A DNA stretch of 64,000 bases from Cymodocea nodosa (GCA_036874045.1 CM072335.1:15830001-15894000), one strand, 5' to 3'. Positions 37,061 to 49,247 are shown, counted from the first letter of the stretch. Program-made: numbers and translations. Notes: generated from the sequence alone by a model not told the origin.

Positions 37061-38640
37061 AAAAGCAACCATATTGTTGTAGCCATACCTTTGTGGAGGG
37101 TGAACTTCCCTCCTAGGACAATCTCTAGCAACACACCTTGGACGTGTGTTCTCCACAAACTCATCTCCATGGCCATCTTCCAAAATCAAATGTTGATCTG
37201 TATCAACAAGAACAGACTGATAAAAAATCAACGGTTGATTCAAATCAAGCTCCACCTGCTCAAGAGTACTAGGTGAATCCAAAACTATTGGTTTTTCTTT
37301 CTCGTGCATCAAAGAAACCTCATCAAAGGTAACATCCTTACTATGAATGACCTTCCTTGTTTCTTTATCATATATTCTATACCCTTTTACTCTCATTCCA
37401 TATCCCACAAAAATGCCTTCCTTAGCACGCGGCTCCAATTTACCATAATTCACATGGTAATAAGCAGGACATCTAAATACTTTCAACTTGGAGTAGTTTG
37501 CCGCTTTATCCATCCATACTTCATAAGGGATCTTGTCACTAATTGCATTAGATGGCTATCTATTTACCAAATAGGAGGTTGTGTTAACAGCTTCAACCCA
37601 AAAACATTTTTCCAACCCAACATGTGAGAGCATATATCTAGCTCTCTCCAATAACGTCCTATTAAGATGTTCTGCAACTCCATTCTGTTGTGGAGTTCCC
37701 CTGACAGTATAATGTCTAGTTATGCCTGCATCTCTACAAAAAATATGAAATTCATTTGAGCAAAATTCTAATCCATTATCTGTTCTCAAGTATTTTACTT
37801 TTCTCCCTACTTGGTTTTCAACAATAGCCTTTCACTGCTTAAAGTTCTTGAAGGCCTCACTCTCGTGCTTCATAATGAAAACCTAAGTCATATGACTAAA
37901 GTCATCAACAATGGAGAGAAAATACTTAGAACCTACTAAGGAGGGTTGTTGAGATGGTCCCCAACAATCTACATGGATGTAATCCAACTTCCCCTTGGTG
38001 GAATGTTCTACTCTTCCAAAAGAAACACGTTTATGTTTCCCATAGATGCAATGCTTGCATAAATCAATATCAGTAAAGATATGATCATCTAACCTATCAA
38101 GTGTGCTAAGCTTCTACATTTCCTTCAGACCTAAATGTCCTAACCTGGAATGCTAAATAGCTGATGTAGACTACTGATCACTTATTGTCACAACTACTAA
38201 TCCAATCATAGGCTTGCCCTGAAGAATGTATAAAGGTTTGTCCTTGATTCCCTTCATCACTACTAGGGAACCCTTTAAAACGTGAAGTTTACCTCCACCT
38301 GAAAAATTGAAACCTTTCTGATCAAGAGTCATCAAAGACATAAGGCTCTTGCCCAACCTTGGCATATGCCAAACATCCTCTAAGACTTTGACTGTCCCAT
38401 CATACATCTTGAATCTGACAGATCCAATACCTGCTCTGTCACAAACATCATTATCTACTAAAGTGACCTATCCACCATCTACCTCCTCATATGTATGGAA
38501 ATATTCTCTATTGGGAGTCATATGATGTGATGCACTAGAATCCATTATCTAACTCTAATCGAAGTAGGTACTACAGTAAATAGTAAGGGAAAAATCACAA
38601 TCAAATCCTAAGTCTCCATTTTCAGCAACTGTTGCATTTC
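37061..38640 (-). pseudogene. Protease and integrase (Tork, minus)
   Basis: The protease and post-protease region lies at about 38170-38570 (LEDVWHMPRLGKSLMSLMTL). The integrase zinc-binding region is near 38040-38160. The rve core has RTDNGLEFCSNEF and NGVAEHLNRTLLERARYML (about 37610-37790). The C-terminal KVFRCPAYYHVNYGKLEPRA and YGMRVKGYRIYD motifs follow at about 37370-37490. Confidence 0.85.
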
Positions 38641-39388
38641 CCTTAGTCTTCAATTTAGGGCAGTTCACTTTCCAATGCCCCTTTTCCTAGTAATAATTGC
38701 AAGTGTCCTTGGAAATTCTACCTCTGGACTTACTTCTACCTCTTCGCCTAGTGTCTCTTCTACTTTGTCATCCTCTAGACTCTAAATGATGTACTGCCAA
38801 ACCTGATTCGCTAGCATCATTGCTACCATGAGTAGCCAAATGTCTCAATTCCCTAGAATGAAGACTCGATCTTACCTCCAAGGTAATAGTATCTTTGCCA
38901 ACCACAAAAGATTGCACAAAGTTCTCAAATGAGAGAGGGAGAGATACCAATAAGATGAGAGCAGCATCCTCATCTTCCATAGTAACACCAATGTTTCTCA
39001 GCTCCATGAGAATGGTGTTGAGCTGATCCAAATGTTGCTTCAATGGTGTACCTTCCTTCATTCTGAGAGAGAATAGCCTTTGCTTCAACAACAACTTATT
39101 TGTGAGAGACTTAGTCATATACAGAGATTCCAACTTATTCTAAAGACCCAAAGCTGTATTTTCATCTACTACCTCAATGATTATCTCATCTGATAAACAT
39201 AGCAGAATAGTCGAATGTGCCTTCTCCTCTTACTATTCAAATTCGACAGACTACTTATCAAGGGTTGTCTCCACATTTAAGAGAGCCCAAATACCTTACT
39301 GTTTCAAAAGTGCTTTCATCTTAATCTGCCACAAACTAAAGTTGTTCTTGCCATTGAACTTCTCAACCTTCAAGGCTAAAGATGCCAT
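38641..39388 (-). pseudogene. gag (Tork, minus)
   Basis: It starts MASLALKVEKFNGKNNFSLW at 39388. The UBN2-type region has MTKSLTNKLLLKQRLFSLRM, LNTILMELRNIGVTMEDED and SLPLSFENFVQSFVVGKD. The zinc-knuckle region is at about 38650-38715. Closely related to the plus-strand Tork gag. Confidence 0.85.
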
Positions 39389-39587
39389 GATAATAGAACA
39401 ACACAAAATACAGCAAGCAAATAACAAAGAATTCAGACAACAAACAAGCACCAAATTTGCTATCCCAAAGCTGTAGATGGATCTTTCATTCAAAATATCC
39501 CAGCCAACAAATGCAGCTACCGAATTCAAAAGATCACTCGCAAAGAATCCCAAGAAAACAAAGATGAGCCAAGATCACACGTAATGC

Positions 39588-39690
39588 CTCAAGAAAACAA
39601 AAGGAATTCCAAAAAAGATTCCAAAGAATTCTAAGACTTCAAAAGAATTCCAAAGAATTCCAAAACTTCAAAAGAATTCCAAAGAACTGG
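39588..39690. repeat. AATTCC-rich tandem repeat
   Basis: Units close to ACTTCAAAAGAATTCCAAAG recur three to four times with slippage variants. It lies in the Tork leader. Confidence 0.7.
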
Positions 39691-39879
39691 CCACCCTTAG
39701 TCTATAATCGAAAGAACAAAAAAGAATTTCGTAGAATCACAACAACAAACTTCAAAAAAGTTATGATAGGAATTCTTACTACTTGTCCCACCAATGTGGA
39801 AGTGACAGATGACCAAGTGCATGTTGACAAGATTCAAAATCGTAGGCGTCGAACAAAAGCTCTAATCACAGACACTTGT

Positions 39880-40170
39880 CGCAAGCAAAGGTTGCGAGAG
39901 ATGGTCGCGAGTGCAGATCGCAAGTGATGACTGCAGGCGTAGGTCATGAACGGTGATAGCCAGCACAAGTCGCGAGCGAAGGTCACATGAGCAAATCGCG
40001 GGCACTAATATCAGGCAAAGACAAGCATCTAGCGAGGACGCGAGCGACGGGTGTTGGTGCGAGTGAAAGGCACAAGTGATGGCCACTGGCATCAAGTGAA
40101 GGACGCGGGCAATTGAGCACTAGCGCTGGCATCAAGTGGTGGCATTGTTGGTCTTGGGCGCCAGCTACGT
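39880..40170. repeat. GC-rich degenerate minisatellite
   Basis: About 290 bases built of variants of GGTCGCGAGCG(A/C)AGGTC and GGCATCAAGTG(A/G)(A/T)GG. It is rich in CG dinucleotides, unlike the AT-rich surroundings. It lies within the Tork leader. Confidence 0.65.
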
Positions 40171-40233
40171 GCGTTGGCCAAGATCTTTCTTTCTTCGTTC
40201 CAAGACTAGTCAATGGCCAACTCCTCAAGCTTT

Positions 40234-40245
40234 GCTCTGATACCA
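40234..40245 (-). promoter_or_regulatory. Primer-binding site (Tork, minus)
   Basis: TGGTATCAGAGC on the minus strand, two bases inside the LTR end at 40248. It is the standard initiator Met-tRNA primer match of plant copia elements. Confidence 0.88.
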
Positions 40246-40247
40246 CT

Positions 40248-40541
40248 TGTTATGCGAAGAATGAGTGTGGAAAGGGAGAAGCTTGGACACATAGAGAAGA
40301 AAGAAGACAAAGGAGGAATAACGTGTGCAAACACAACAAATTTAACGTGGTTCCCCAATTGGGTACGTCCACGGATCTCAATTGATCGATTCTTCTCTAA
40401 GTGATCACAAATGGGATACAAGATTCATTCTTTTTCAAAGCTCACGTTGGGGGCCTATTTATAACATTTGTGCACCTTAAGTGGCCAAAGACAAAAATAC
40501 CCCTATGTGTAACTAATTAATTCAAGACACATAATAACACA
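40248..40541 (-). repeat. 5' LTR of the Tork element (minus)
   Basis: 294 bases. On the minus strand it runs from TGTGTTATTATG (40541) to CGCATAACA (40248). A TATAAATAGG box lies at 40454-40463. The next bases TGTCA (40542-40546) are the candidate target duplication inside the env-like ORF of E4. Confidence 0.82.
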
Positions 40542-42224
40542 TGTCAAATCTATTTGTAACAACAACACCTTCATTTTTTAATCCTAAAACTTCAAAAATT
40601 AATTCAAGAGACAATGTGAACTCCTGTTGATTTATTTGAGTTGTCAGTATATTATCATTCTTGACTAGATTGCTGTAAAAGGCTGCAATGAGCTCTTTAT
40701 ATTATTTTGATTTTGTTCCAACTGGCAAAAATTGACTTAAGCCTTAAAACTCAAATAGATTTCTTATTTCCATCAAATTTCTGAACTTTATTGGACGAGC
40801 ATGTAGAATCTAACAGGTAATTAGATTATTGAATTTTTGAAATGCTTCCTCAAATCTAAAATGAATTGAATTACCTTGAATTTGTAATACTTTATACAAA
40901 GAAGGTGATACCTGAAGCTTTGATTTAGAATTTAATTCATCTTCAGGAACCTCTTCTTCAAAATGAATGTTATGTTGTTCCTCTATGAAAATATTTTCTT
41001 GAAGCTGCGTATGTAATCCTGATTCTCCAACTTCAATAGTGTAAGGAACATCTTTAATATGCTCAACATTCATTTGTTTAATCTCTATAGAATGGTCAAA
41101 GTTCAATTGTTCCACAAATTCTATAGTTGGTGTATCTGTCTGTAATTTTTCATTTTATTCAACAGATATCTCCATTGATACATGCTATGAATTTTCAGAC
41201 TCTAGTTCTATAGATTCTGAAGAAGTCTGATTGACATTAAGCTCTTCTGGAATCTTAACTTTTTCAATATCCGCTACTCCAAACAATTCAACTTGTGAAC
41301 TAGTTACTACCTCAACATTTTCAATTATATCTGCAATAACTTGTTCTATATCAATTTCCTGATGCTTTGATTGTTCAATTGCTGCATTATCAAGGCTTGA
41401 ACTAATAGAAAAACTTGAACTTATATTTGACTTGGATTTCTTTTCAAGTTTTCTAGTAAGAGAAAATATACTCTTATTATCTTTATCAGTTTCAGTATGC
41501 TTGGAATTGATGAGTTTTTCAAATGCACTAAAAGGAATAATGTCTAGACATATATTGTCCTTTGGAAATAAATGCTCATCTGATTTTTCTTTTTCAACAG
41601 ACTTTGTTTCCTTAGACATAATTTTCTTGATTTTTCGTCTTCTACAACAAGTTAGTCTCTCTTTTTCAAGTATTGTTGTTTTCTTCTGAATTTGTTTCAT
41701 AAAAGTTTTTTGGTTTAATTCTTCTAAGACACTTTCTATTGCAACTACCTTTCGAAGTCCTTCAACTTTTCTTTTATCCACAGCAATATTGTTTGTTTTT
41801 CTTTTGAATACAAAGGAGTAGGAATAACAGATTCATGTTCTTCCTCAAATGCATGCAATCATGTACTATTTATGGGTGTTTGAGGAATTCTAGTTGATGA
41901 ACCTACACCTTTTTCCATACATTGTGCATACTGTTCCAAAAATGTAATTTCGACACACTTCATTCTATATTCTCTATCAAAATTACTTCTTATACCCATG
42001 TATTTTATACTTTCATCAGTATTATGAAGTTCTAGTCTAACTTCATTTAATATTCCTTTAGGAAAGAAATATTCACTATATATTTTTGCTAACCTTTTGT
42101 CCACTTGAAGTATTTTCTTAAACCAAGCTCGTGGAACTTCATCATTGTCTATTTCTTTTCCTTTTCCATCTCCTCTACCTTTGCCTTTTCCTCTACCACA
42201 ACCTTTGTAGAACTTGGAGACCAT
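40542..42224 (-). pseudogene. Envelope-like ORF (element E4)
   Basis: Start region MVSKFYKGCGRGKGKGRGD at 42224, then PRAWFKKILQVDKRLAKIY, a charged coiled-coil region (about 41640-42000) and an acidic Glu/Ser-rich middle. The N-terminal part of the conserved C-terminal domain follows. The rest of that domain is not adjacent because the Tork element sits there. It is somewhat more diverged than the E3 and 44-53 kb copies. Confidence 0.75.
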
Positions 42225-43116
42225 CGTCACAAGTTGTAACAGGAACAAGTGGGAAAGATTTTCAAACACAAAGTTTATGAATAACCTAAGTGCCCGCGAA
42301 ATAAGTGCTTAAATAGGGTTTTAGGCAACTAACTCAACTAGTATAATAGTCAGGTTTGGATTTTAAATGAATATTGAATACAGTTTATTCAAGCAAGGTA
42401 CCTGAAATATTTAAGCATAACTCATTGAGTTAACTAACCTAATGAGTAAAATGCTGTCTAAAGGTAGTTTCACACGTTACCTTACATAACATAACGTTTA
42501 GTTAGTACACTTTACCAAAGACAAGTTTCGAATGCTTTCAACTAAAACCTTTCGAAGACAACACACAAGCTAAAACTTAACATTTATAACATCATCTTGA
42601 GAACATTGTAAACTATTCTAATATTCTCTTTTTATGAATCTAAAATAGTTTGTTTGTCTTTTAAATTGTTTCATCAAGATCTTAAGAGGACTAAAATCAG
42701 ATTAACCAAGATTTATATTCTGAATTAAATTAATCTGTTTTGGACATTGTTATTCCTCCCCCGACAAATATACTTCAAATATATTCAATTACATACAAAA
42801 TATATTTGTATAAAATAGATGTTAATTATAGCTACACTTTAAATTCTCTTTTCAAACGATTTCTATCATCCTGAATTCATCAAAAATGATTTCAAGAATC
42901 AATTCCAATTGTATATGAATCAAAACATAATTTAAACTTAATATGATTAACAGAAGAAGAATAAAGGAATGTATCTCAAATAAACATTTTCAAAAGTACT
43001 AATTTTGATTCAACAAATCAGTAGTCATCTTGGTAGAAACCATATTCGATTCAAAGATCTCTATAATTAATGAAACAACTTTTATCATTTCAAAACAATA
43101 AATATTGATAATTTTC
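42225..43116 (-). other. Non-coding spacer upstream of the env-like ORF (E4)
   Basis: Matches the other pol-env spacers. A TATTTAAGC-type box (42307-42315) lies 83-91 bases before the env-like start, and AACTCAATGAGTTAT-type motifs lie near 42415-42435. An A LTR (+) interrupts it at 43117. No pol follows within the window. Confidence 0.7.
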
Positions 43117-43642
43117 TGTTGAGTATTTTGTTTTAATGATGTGTGTTGAATGAAAGTAATCATATTTGCTCAATTACTATTGCTTGTGAAAGGAAATTAA
43201 GAACATCAATTAATACAGAAAAAGTTTACTGATATAAATACTTGTCTATATTGGATCTGAAATTATACTAAGTTAAATAACTAGTTGTTTCATTGCATTA
43301 AATTCTCATTTAACTAAACGTTAAGTTAATGTGTGTTTTTATTGAAAAGCATGATATGTTTTAAAGTTATATTTTCTGTATCATGAATAGTGCACATTTA
43401 GACAACTCGTTAAGTTAGAGTGTTATTTGTATAGAGGTCACGTGAGAACTCGTTAAGTTAGAGGCTTAAAGGTTAAAATAGGTCACGTGAGAACTCATTA
43501 AGTTAGTGAGTGAAAGAAGAGACGTACTCGTTAAGTTAGTGTTGTACATGTGGTGAAATTAAAGGTTACGAATGTTATATTGTATCACGTGAGTTGCACA
43601 TGTTTAACTCATTAAGTTAACATAGCTGCACGCATTGACTTG
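43117..43642 (+). repeat. LTR of family A, U3 part
   Basis: It starts TGTTGAGTATTTTG inside the E4 spacer and runs through the repeated AACTCGTTAAGTTAG/CACGTGA array. It stops at a D LTR that inserted within it. ACTTG (43638-43642) is the candidate left target duplication of D. Confidence 0.83.
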
Positions 43643-44278
43643 TGTTTAGAATGAAAAAGTGCATAATATTAAGGGTTAAATGATGGTTAATTGCATAATA
43701 TTTAGATTATCATATGAGAATTAAGCCATTATATTATAATTGCACTATTTTATGCTTTAATGAAGGAATCTGCATAATTTCAGGAAATTAGTGTTAATTT
43801 AGTACATTTCTGAACTGTCGGTAAATTACAGGCTGTGAAATTCTTAAGTATTTGAATTTTCTATATTTCGGAGAGTTATGTTTAATGTATCGGACAATTA
43901 TGTTTTAAACAAATATTTTATTATTTCCTAGAGTACACGTGTTGAAACCTTAATGCATGACTTAAGTGGATTTTCGGTAAGTTATTTACTAACTATCTGA
44001 AATGCATCTAGGCATCGGATAGTTAAGGTTTGTAAGTCTTTGAATTATCTAAACTCGTTAAGTTAGATTTATGCACATGTTGAATTTAAATGCTTTAGTA
44101 TATCATGTGAGATGCACATGTTTAACTTGTTAAGTTAGCATAACTATACGCATTGAGTTACATGAATACATACTAAGGTAACGCATTATGTTAGCAGCTT
44201 ATTTCTTTATTGCATGTGTTTTATAGTTAAAACAACGAAGTAAGTCCGTTGACTTATTTGTAACTCCACGAACCATAT
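43643..44278 (+). repeat. LTR of family D, 5' part
   Basis: It begins TGTTTAGAATG exactly as the complete copy at 33288 and follows it for about 640 bases, until an A LTR (-) starts at 44279. Confidence 0.83.
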
Positions 44279-45857
44279 TGTAGGATCGTATGGCTACACA
44301 AAAGGGGGGTGAATTGTGTATTTTTAATATTTTTTGAAATATAATTGAAACTTTAAAACTCAAAAACAAGTCGAGACATTGTTTTCATAAAATCATTTTT
44401 ATTCAAGGTTTCAATTACAATATACAATTCAATTCTCCTCAGAAATTGTAGATGCAATTATATTTCGATACCATGTATCATCTAAACAATTTCATAACTA
44501 CAAATAGAGAAAACTAATTTGCGGAATTTAAAACTTTTCTCCCTGTTTGAGATCTTTCTTCTTCTCCTTTTTCTTCTTCAGCAATTCTTCAGTGACGAAT
44601 ATCTTGTCTTTTCATGCTTCACTGAATTTACTTTCTTCTGATACTTCAAATCTTCAGTGACGAAAATCATACCTTTTTATGCTTCACTGAACTTTCTTCC
44701 ACTTGAGAGATTTTCCCGAAGAGGTGTTTTTGATCCCTGAAAAAGATTTTTCTTTTGGTGTGCAGGGATGTTTTGATCCTTGAAAAGACTTTTCTTTTTG
44801 TGTGCAAGGATAAATTGATCAACGAGAATTCTATGCCTTTTATACTATATCTTCATTTCATGCATATCCTTCACGTTTAACCACTACCAGTTTTCCACTT
44901 CTCCATGTCTTTTCTTTTTCCTTCATCGAAACACACACGTTCTAACCCACGTTTATATTTCAAATTTTCTTTAATCATCAGTCTTGGATCTCTGAAAAAT
45001 TTTCTGCAAAATAAACTTTCTCATCCAAAAGTTTTTCATCAGTGTAATAAGAAGTCCTTACTTTAATGTTAACTAAACGAGTAACACAAGTATATATATA
45101 ACTTAACGTTTCTAACTTAACGAGTTCCTCATGTGCCATTTCACGTGACAAGTACTGTAGCTAACTCAACGAACTAAGTCCGTGGTGTTATGCTATCTCA
45201 ACGAACCATCTCTGTTGTGTTATGATAACTCAACAAACCATTTCCGTTGTGTTATGATAACTCAACGAACCAGTAATAAACAAATGTTTTTATAATAAGA
45301 ATTTTACCACATGCAAAAATAACAACTTAAGTTTATAACGCTAACCTAACACGTTGCCTTAGTGTTCAATATAGCAACTCAATGCGTTTAGTTATATTAA
45401 CTTAACGAGTTAAACATGTGCACCTCACGTGATACAATACAACATTCGTAACTTATAATTTCACCACGTGTATAACACTAACTTAACGAGTTATCACGTG
45501 ACCTATTTTAACCTTTAAGCCTCTAACTTAACGAGTTCTCACGTGACCTCTATACAAACAAAACTCTAACTTAACGAGTTGTCTAAACGTGCACTGTTCA
45601 TGATACAGAAGATATAACATTAAAACATATCATGCTTTTCAATAAAAACACACGTTAACTTAACGTTTAGCTAAATGAGAAATTAATGCAACGAAATGAC
45701 TAGTTATTAACTTCAGATCCAATACAGACAAGTATTTATATCAGTAAGCTTTTTCTGTATTAATTGATGATTTTAATTTCTTTTCACAAGCAATAGTAAT
45801 TGAGCAAATATGATTATTTTCATTTAGCACACATCATCAAAACAAAAATACTCAACA
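44279..45857 (-). repeat. LTR of family A, 3' LTR of E6
   Basis: 1579 bases with the family ends CCTACA (44279) and TGTTGAGT (45857) on the minus strand. The U3 motif array and CACGTGA sites are present. Confidence 0.9.
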
Positions 45858-46350
45858 ATCTCCCCCTTTTTGATGATGATAAAACCATATTAAATCAATT
45901 ATGAAATATGTTTAGCTCAACAAAGCACCTTCATTGGGTTAACTTTTAATTCAACAAACTTGTTTGTTGACTTAAGTTCACTTAAGCTTATTTCTATTGT
46001 TTGTGTAAATTTTACCTCTCAAAACTAAAACTCTCAGATGTCAATAATTATATAAGTATCAGTTTTCTAATTATCATCTGTCAGATTACAATAACCATTT
46101 AAATAGCATCTCCTTTTATAATATATATATGCAATTAAGATCATAATCATCTTTTTATAATATTTCTCCCCCTTTTTGTCATTAATCAAAAAGATAATTA
46201 CAGAGAATATATATATGTATATAAGAGAATTACAACAACGATTTCTGTAAACAAGAATAATAATTGAACACATTTACAGAAAAATGTATTGTTCAATGAA
46301 GCAAACAAGTAATTCAAACATTACATTTTGTATTCAGAAACAAAAAACAG
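45858..46350 (-). promoter_or_regulatory. 3' non-coding region with polypurine tracts (E6)
   Basis: Purine tracts on the minus strand at about 45859-45872 (next to the LTR) and about 46162-46178. (AT)n runs lie near 46120 and 46208. It matches 51476-51933 and 23858-24339. Confidence 0.82.
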
Positions 46351-48536
46351 TTATCGACCCCTCCTAAGTATATCACTTATAGCATTACATATTTTATCTC
46401 CTAGATGCCTAATATCATTTCTGATGTCGTTAAGCACTACATCTAAGTCAGGAGGTAGCTGGGTTTGCTGTTCTGCTTGAATTGAATAACTTTGTTGTTG
46501 TTGTTGTTGTATATGGTCTGTATCAGGTTGTTATTGTTGTTGTCGTTGAGGTTTATGCATGGGTTGGAATTTTTGCAAATCTTCGACACTAAATGCTCTC
46601 ATGCCTTTAGTTTCAGAGGGCCAGTCGGATAAATTCTATTGGCTTGCAATGAGTCTACATACAGCATCACCATAAAATAACTTTGAACTCATATGCTGTA
46701 GTTGAGAAGCGAAAACATCAAACCAATTGATTTGAATTCTATTCAGCAAGCTATAAGTTGCATATAAACAACTTCTACTGACTTCCATATTGTGTCCAAT
46801 TCTCTGAAATAAATTTGCATTCAATATATTTGCAATAAATCTTGCCTCTGCATTCAGATTTTCCATTAATCTCATTTCAGAATATACATCTGGAATTTTT
46901 GATAAAGACTGAATGTTCCATTCCAGTTGTCTTATTATGTCAAATCTGTTGGTAACAACAACACCTTCATTCTTTAATCCTAAAACTTCAAAAATTAACT
47001 CAAGAGACAATATAAACTCCTATTCATTTATTTGAGTTTTCAGAAAATTTCCATTCTTGTCCAGATTGCTATAAAAAGCTGCAATAAGCTCTGTGTATTG
47101 CTTCCATTTCGTTCCTACTGGCAAGAATTTAATGAGGCCTTGAAACTCAAACAGATCTCTTATTTCCATCAAATTTTTGAATTTTATTGGACGAGCATGC
47201 AGAATCTGACATGTAATCAGATTATTGTATTTCTGCAATGCTTCTTCAGATCTAAAATGAATTGCATTACCTTGAATTTTTAATATTGTACACAAAGAAG
47301 GTGATACCTAAAGCCGTGATTCAGAGTTTAATTCATCTTCAGGAACCTCTTCTTCAAAATGAATGTCATGTTGTTCCTCTTCCAAAATATTATCTTGAAG
47401 CTGCTCAGGTAAGCTTGATTCTTCAACTTCAACAGTGTTAGGAACATTGTCAATATGCTCAACATTCATCTGTTCAGTCTCTATAGAATGTTCAGAGTAC
47501 AATTTTTCCACAAATTCTACAGCTGGTGTATCTATCTGTAATTGTTCATTTTGTTCAACAGATATTTCCATTGATTCATGCTGTGAATTCTCAAACTCTG
47601 CTTCTATAGATTCTATAGAAGGCTGGTTAACTTTTAGCTCTTCTAGAGTCTTAACATTTTCAATATCTGCTACTCCAGACAATTCAGCCTTTGAATTAGT
47701 TACTGCCTCAACATTGTCAATTATATCTGCAATAAATTGTTCAATGTCAGGTGCCTGATGCTCTGATTTGTCAATTTCTGCATCATCAGGACTTGTACTA
47801 ATAGAAAAACTTGAGCTCATATTTGACTTGGATTTCTTCTCAAGTTTTCTTGCAAGGGAAAATAAAGTCTCATTATCTTCATCAGTTTCAGTGTGTTCGG
47901 AACTGATGAGTTTATCAGATGCACAATAAGGTACAATGTCTAGACATACATTGTCCTTTGGAAATAAATTTTCATCTGATTTTCCTTTTTCAATAGACTT
48001 TGTTTCCTTAGACATAATTTTTCTGACTTTCCTTCTTCTATAACATTTTTGTTTCTCCTTTTCAAGTATTGTTGTTTTCTTTTCAAATTGCTCCATAAAA
48101 GTTTTCTGCTTTAATTCTTCTAAGGCACTTTCTATTGCAACGGCCTTTCGAAAACTGTCAACTTTTGTTTTGTCTACAGCAATATCTGATTTTACTTGTT
48201 TTGAATATAAAGGAGTAGGGATAGCTGATTCATGCTCTTCCTCAAATGCATGTAGTCTTGTACCGTTTATAGGAGTTTGAGGAGTTCTATTTGATGAACC
48301 TACACCTTTTTCCAAATATTTTGCATACTGTTCCAAAAATGCAATCTCAGCACATTTCATTCTGTATTCTCTATCATATTTACTTCGAATACCCATGTAT
48401 GTAATACTTGCATCAGTATGTTGAAGTTCTTGTCTAACTTCATTTAATATATCCTGAGAAAAGAAGTAATCTCTATAAAGTTCTTCTAACCTTTTGTCCA
48501 CTCGAAATATTTTCTTGAACCAAGTACATGGAGCTT
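46351..48536 (-). pseudogene. Envelope-like ORF (element E6)
   Basis: It covers most of the gene from FKKIFRVDKRLEELY-type sequence near the junction to the stop at 46351. A coiled-coil region (YRMKCAEIAFLEQYAKYLEK) and a charged region with KCYRRRKVRKIMSKETKS come first. The acidic middle (about 47310-47960) has SEHTETDEDNETLFSLARK. The C-terminal domain carries FEFQGLIKFLPVGTKWKQY, LYATYSLLNRI and KLFYGDAVCR. A Gln-rich tail and basic ILRRGR end follow. The extreme N-terminus lies beyond the inverted junction. Confidence 0.78.
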
Positions 48537-48540
48537 AATC
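48531..48540. other. Inverted junction between E6 (-) and E7 (+)
   Basis: Minus-strand env-like similarity ends at about 48536. Plus-strand spacer similarity (TTAATCACATTGAG) begins at about 48535. One or two bases may be shared. No LTR end is present, so this is a rearrangement or assembly join and not a nested insertion. Confidence 0.75.
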
Positions 48541-49247
48541 ACATTGAGTTCAAAGTTGTGTTTTGATTCATATATAGTAGGAATTGATTCTGAAAATCAT
48601 TTTTGATGATGTCAGGATAACGGAAGTCTCTGAAAAGAGAATTTAAAAGTATAGTTATACTTAACATCTATTGTCACTACAAGTATATTTTGTATGTTGA
48701 TTGAATATATTTGAAGTATAATTCTAGGGGGAGCATTAACTATGTCAAAAATAGATTAATATAATTTAGAATACAAATCTTAGTTAATCTGAATTAATGT
48801 CCTCTTAAAATCTTGAGGAAATAATTTAAAAAGACAAATAAACTATTCTAGATTCAAAAGACAAAATGTTCAAATAATTTACAATGTTCTCAAGATAATG
48901 TTAAGTTTAGCATGTGTGTTGTTTTCAGAAGGTTTCAGTTGGAAGCATTTGAAACTTGTTTGTGTACTAACTAGATGTTATATTAGATAAGGTAACGTGT
49001 AAAACTGCCTCTAGACAGCGTTTTACTTGTTAAGTTAGTTAACTCAACGAGTTATACTTGAATATTTCGGGTACTTTGATTAAATAAGCTTTATTCACTA
49101 TTTATTTTATTTCTAAACCCGACTTCTCTTCACGTTGAGTTATACGCCTAAAAACCCTATTTAAACACTTATTACACGGGCACTTAGGTTATTTGTAAAC
49201 TTTGTCAAGAAAATATTTCCCGCTTGTTGCTGTTACAACCTACGACG
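48537..49247 (+). other. Non-coding spacer upstream of the env-like ORF (E7)
   Basis: AT-rich and without coding signal. U3-like motifs (AGTTAACTCAACGAGTTATA near 49030-49060, CACGTTGAGTTATA near 49130) are followed by TATTTAAAC at 49158-49166, then the env-like start at 49248. Confidence 0.75.
49158..49166 (+). promoter_or_regulatory. Conserved TATA-like box before the env-like ORF
   Basis: TATTTAAAC, 82-90 bases before the ATG. The same box at the same distance stands before the env-like ORFs of E3 (26670-26678) and E4 (42307-42315), and the sequence recurs in E2 (13961-13969). Promoter function is an inference. Confidence 0.45.

Larger units (their letters stand above)
39389..40233 (-). 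other. Long repeat-bearing leader of the Tork element (minus)
   Basis: About 845 bases between primer site and gag. It holds two tandem-type repeats: an AATTCC-rich one (about 39588-39690) and a GC-rich one (about 39880-40170). I see no conserved coding sequence; several open frames occur in the GC-rich part. Confidence 0.6.
35439..40541 (-). mobile_element. Tork/Tnt1-type Ty1/copia element (minus strand)
   Basis: From right to left: a 294-base 5' LTR (40248-40541), a primer site, an unusual long leader, gag, protease, integrase, RT and RNase H. E2's LTR abuts its 3' end. The outer LTR end abuts the env-like ORF of E4 at TGTCA, so the element inserted into E4. The gag (UBN2, RMKEGTPLKQHLDQLN) and pol motifs are Tork/Tnt1-like and distinct from the Sirevirus copies. 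It is broken in several places. Confidence 0.85.
44279..48536 (-). mobile_element. 3' half of a family A Sirevirus-like element (E6)
   Basis: 3' LTR (44279-45857), polypurine region and env-like ORF on the minus strand. It ends at an inverted junction with the plus-strand half E7. The LTR's outer end interrupts a D LTR. It carries several breaks, yet its env-like ORF has one of the longest open stretches of that gene (397 codons, 47308-48501). Confidence 0.85.

Noticed and set aside
39862-40385. Overlapping ORFs in the GC-rich leader repeat of the Tork element
   Set aside because: They are open on both strands because the repeat lacks stop codons. There is no conserved motif, and the place is a leader.
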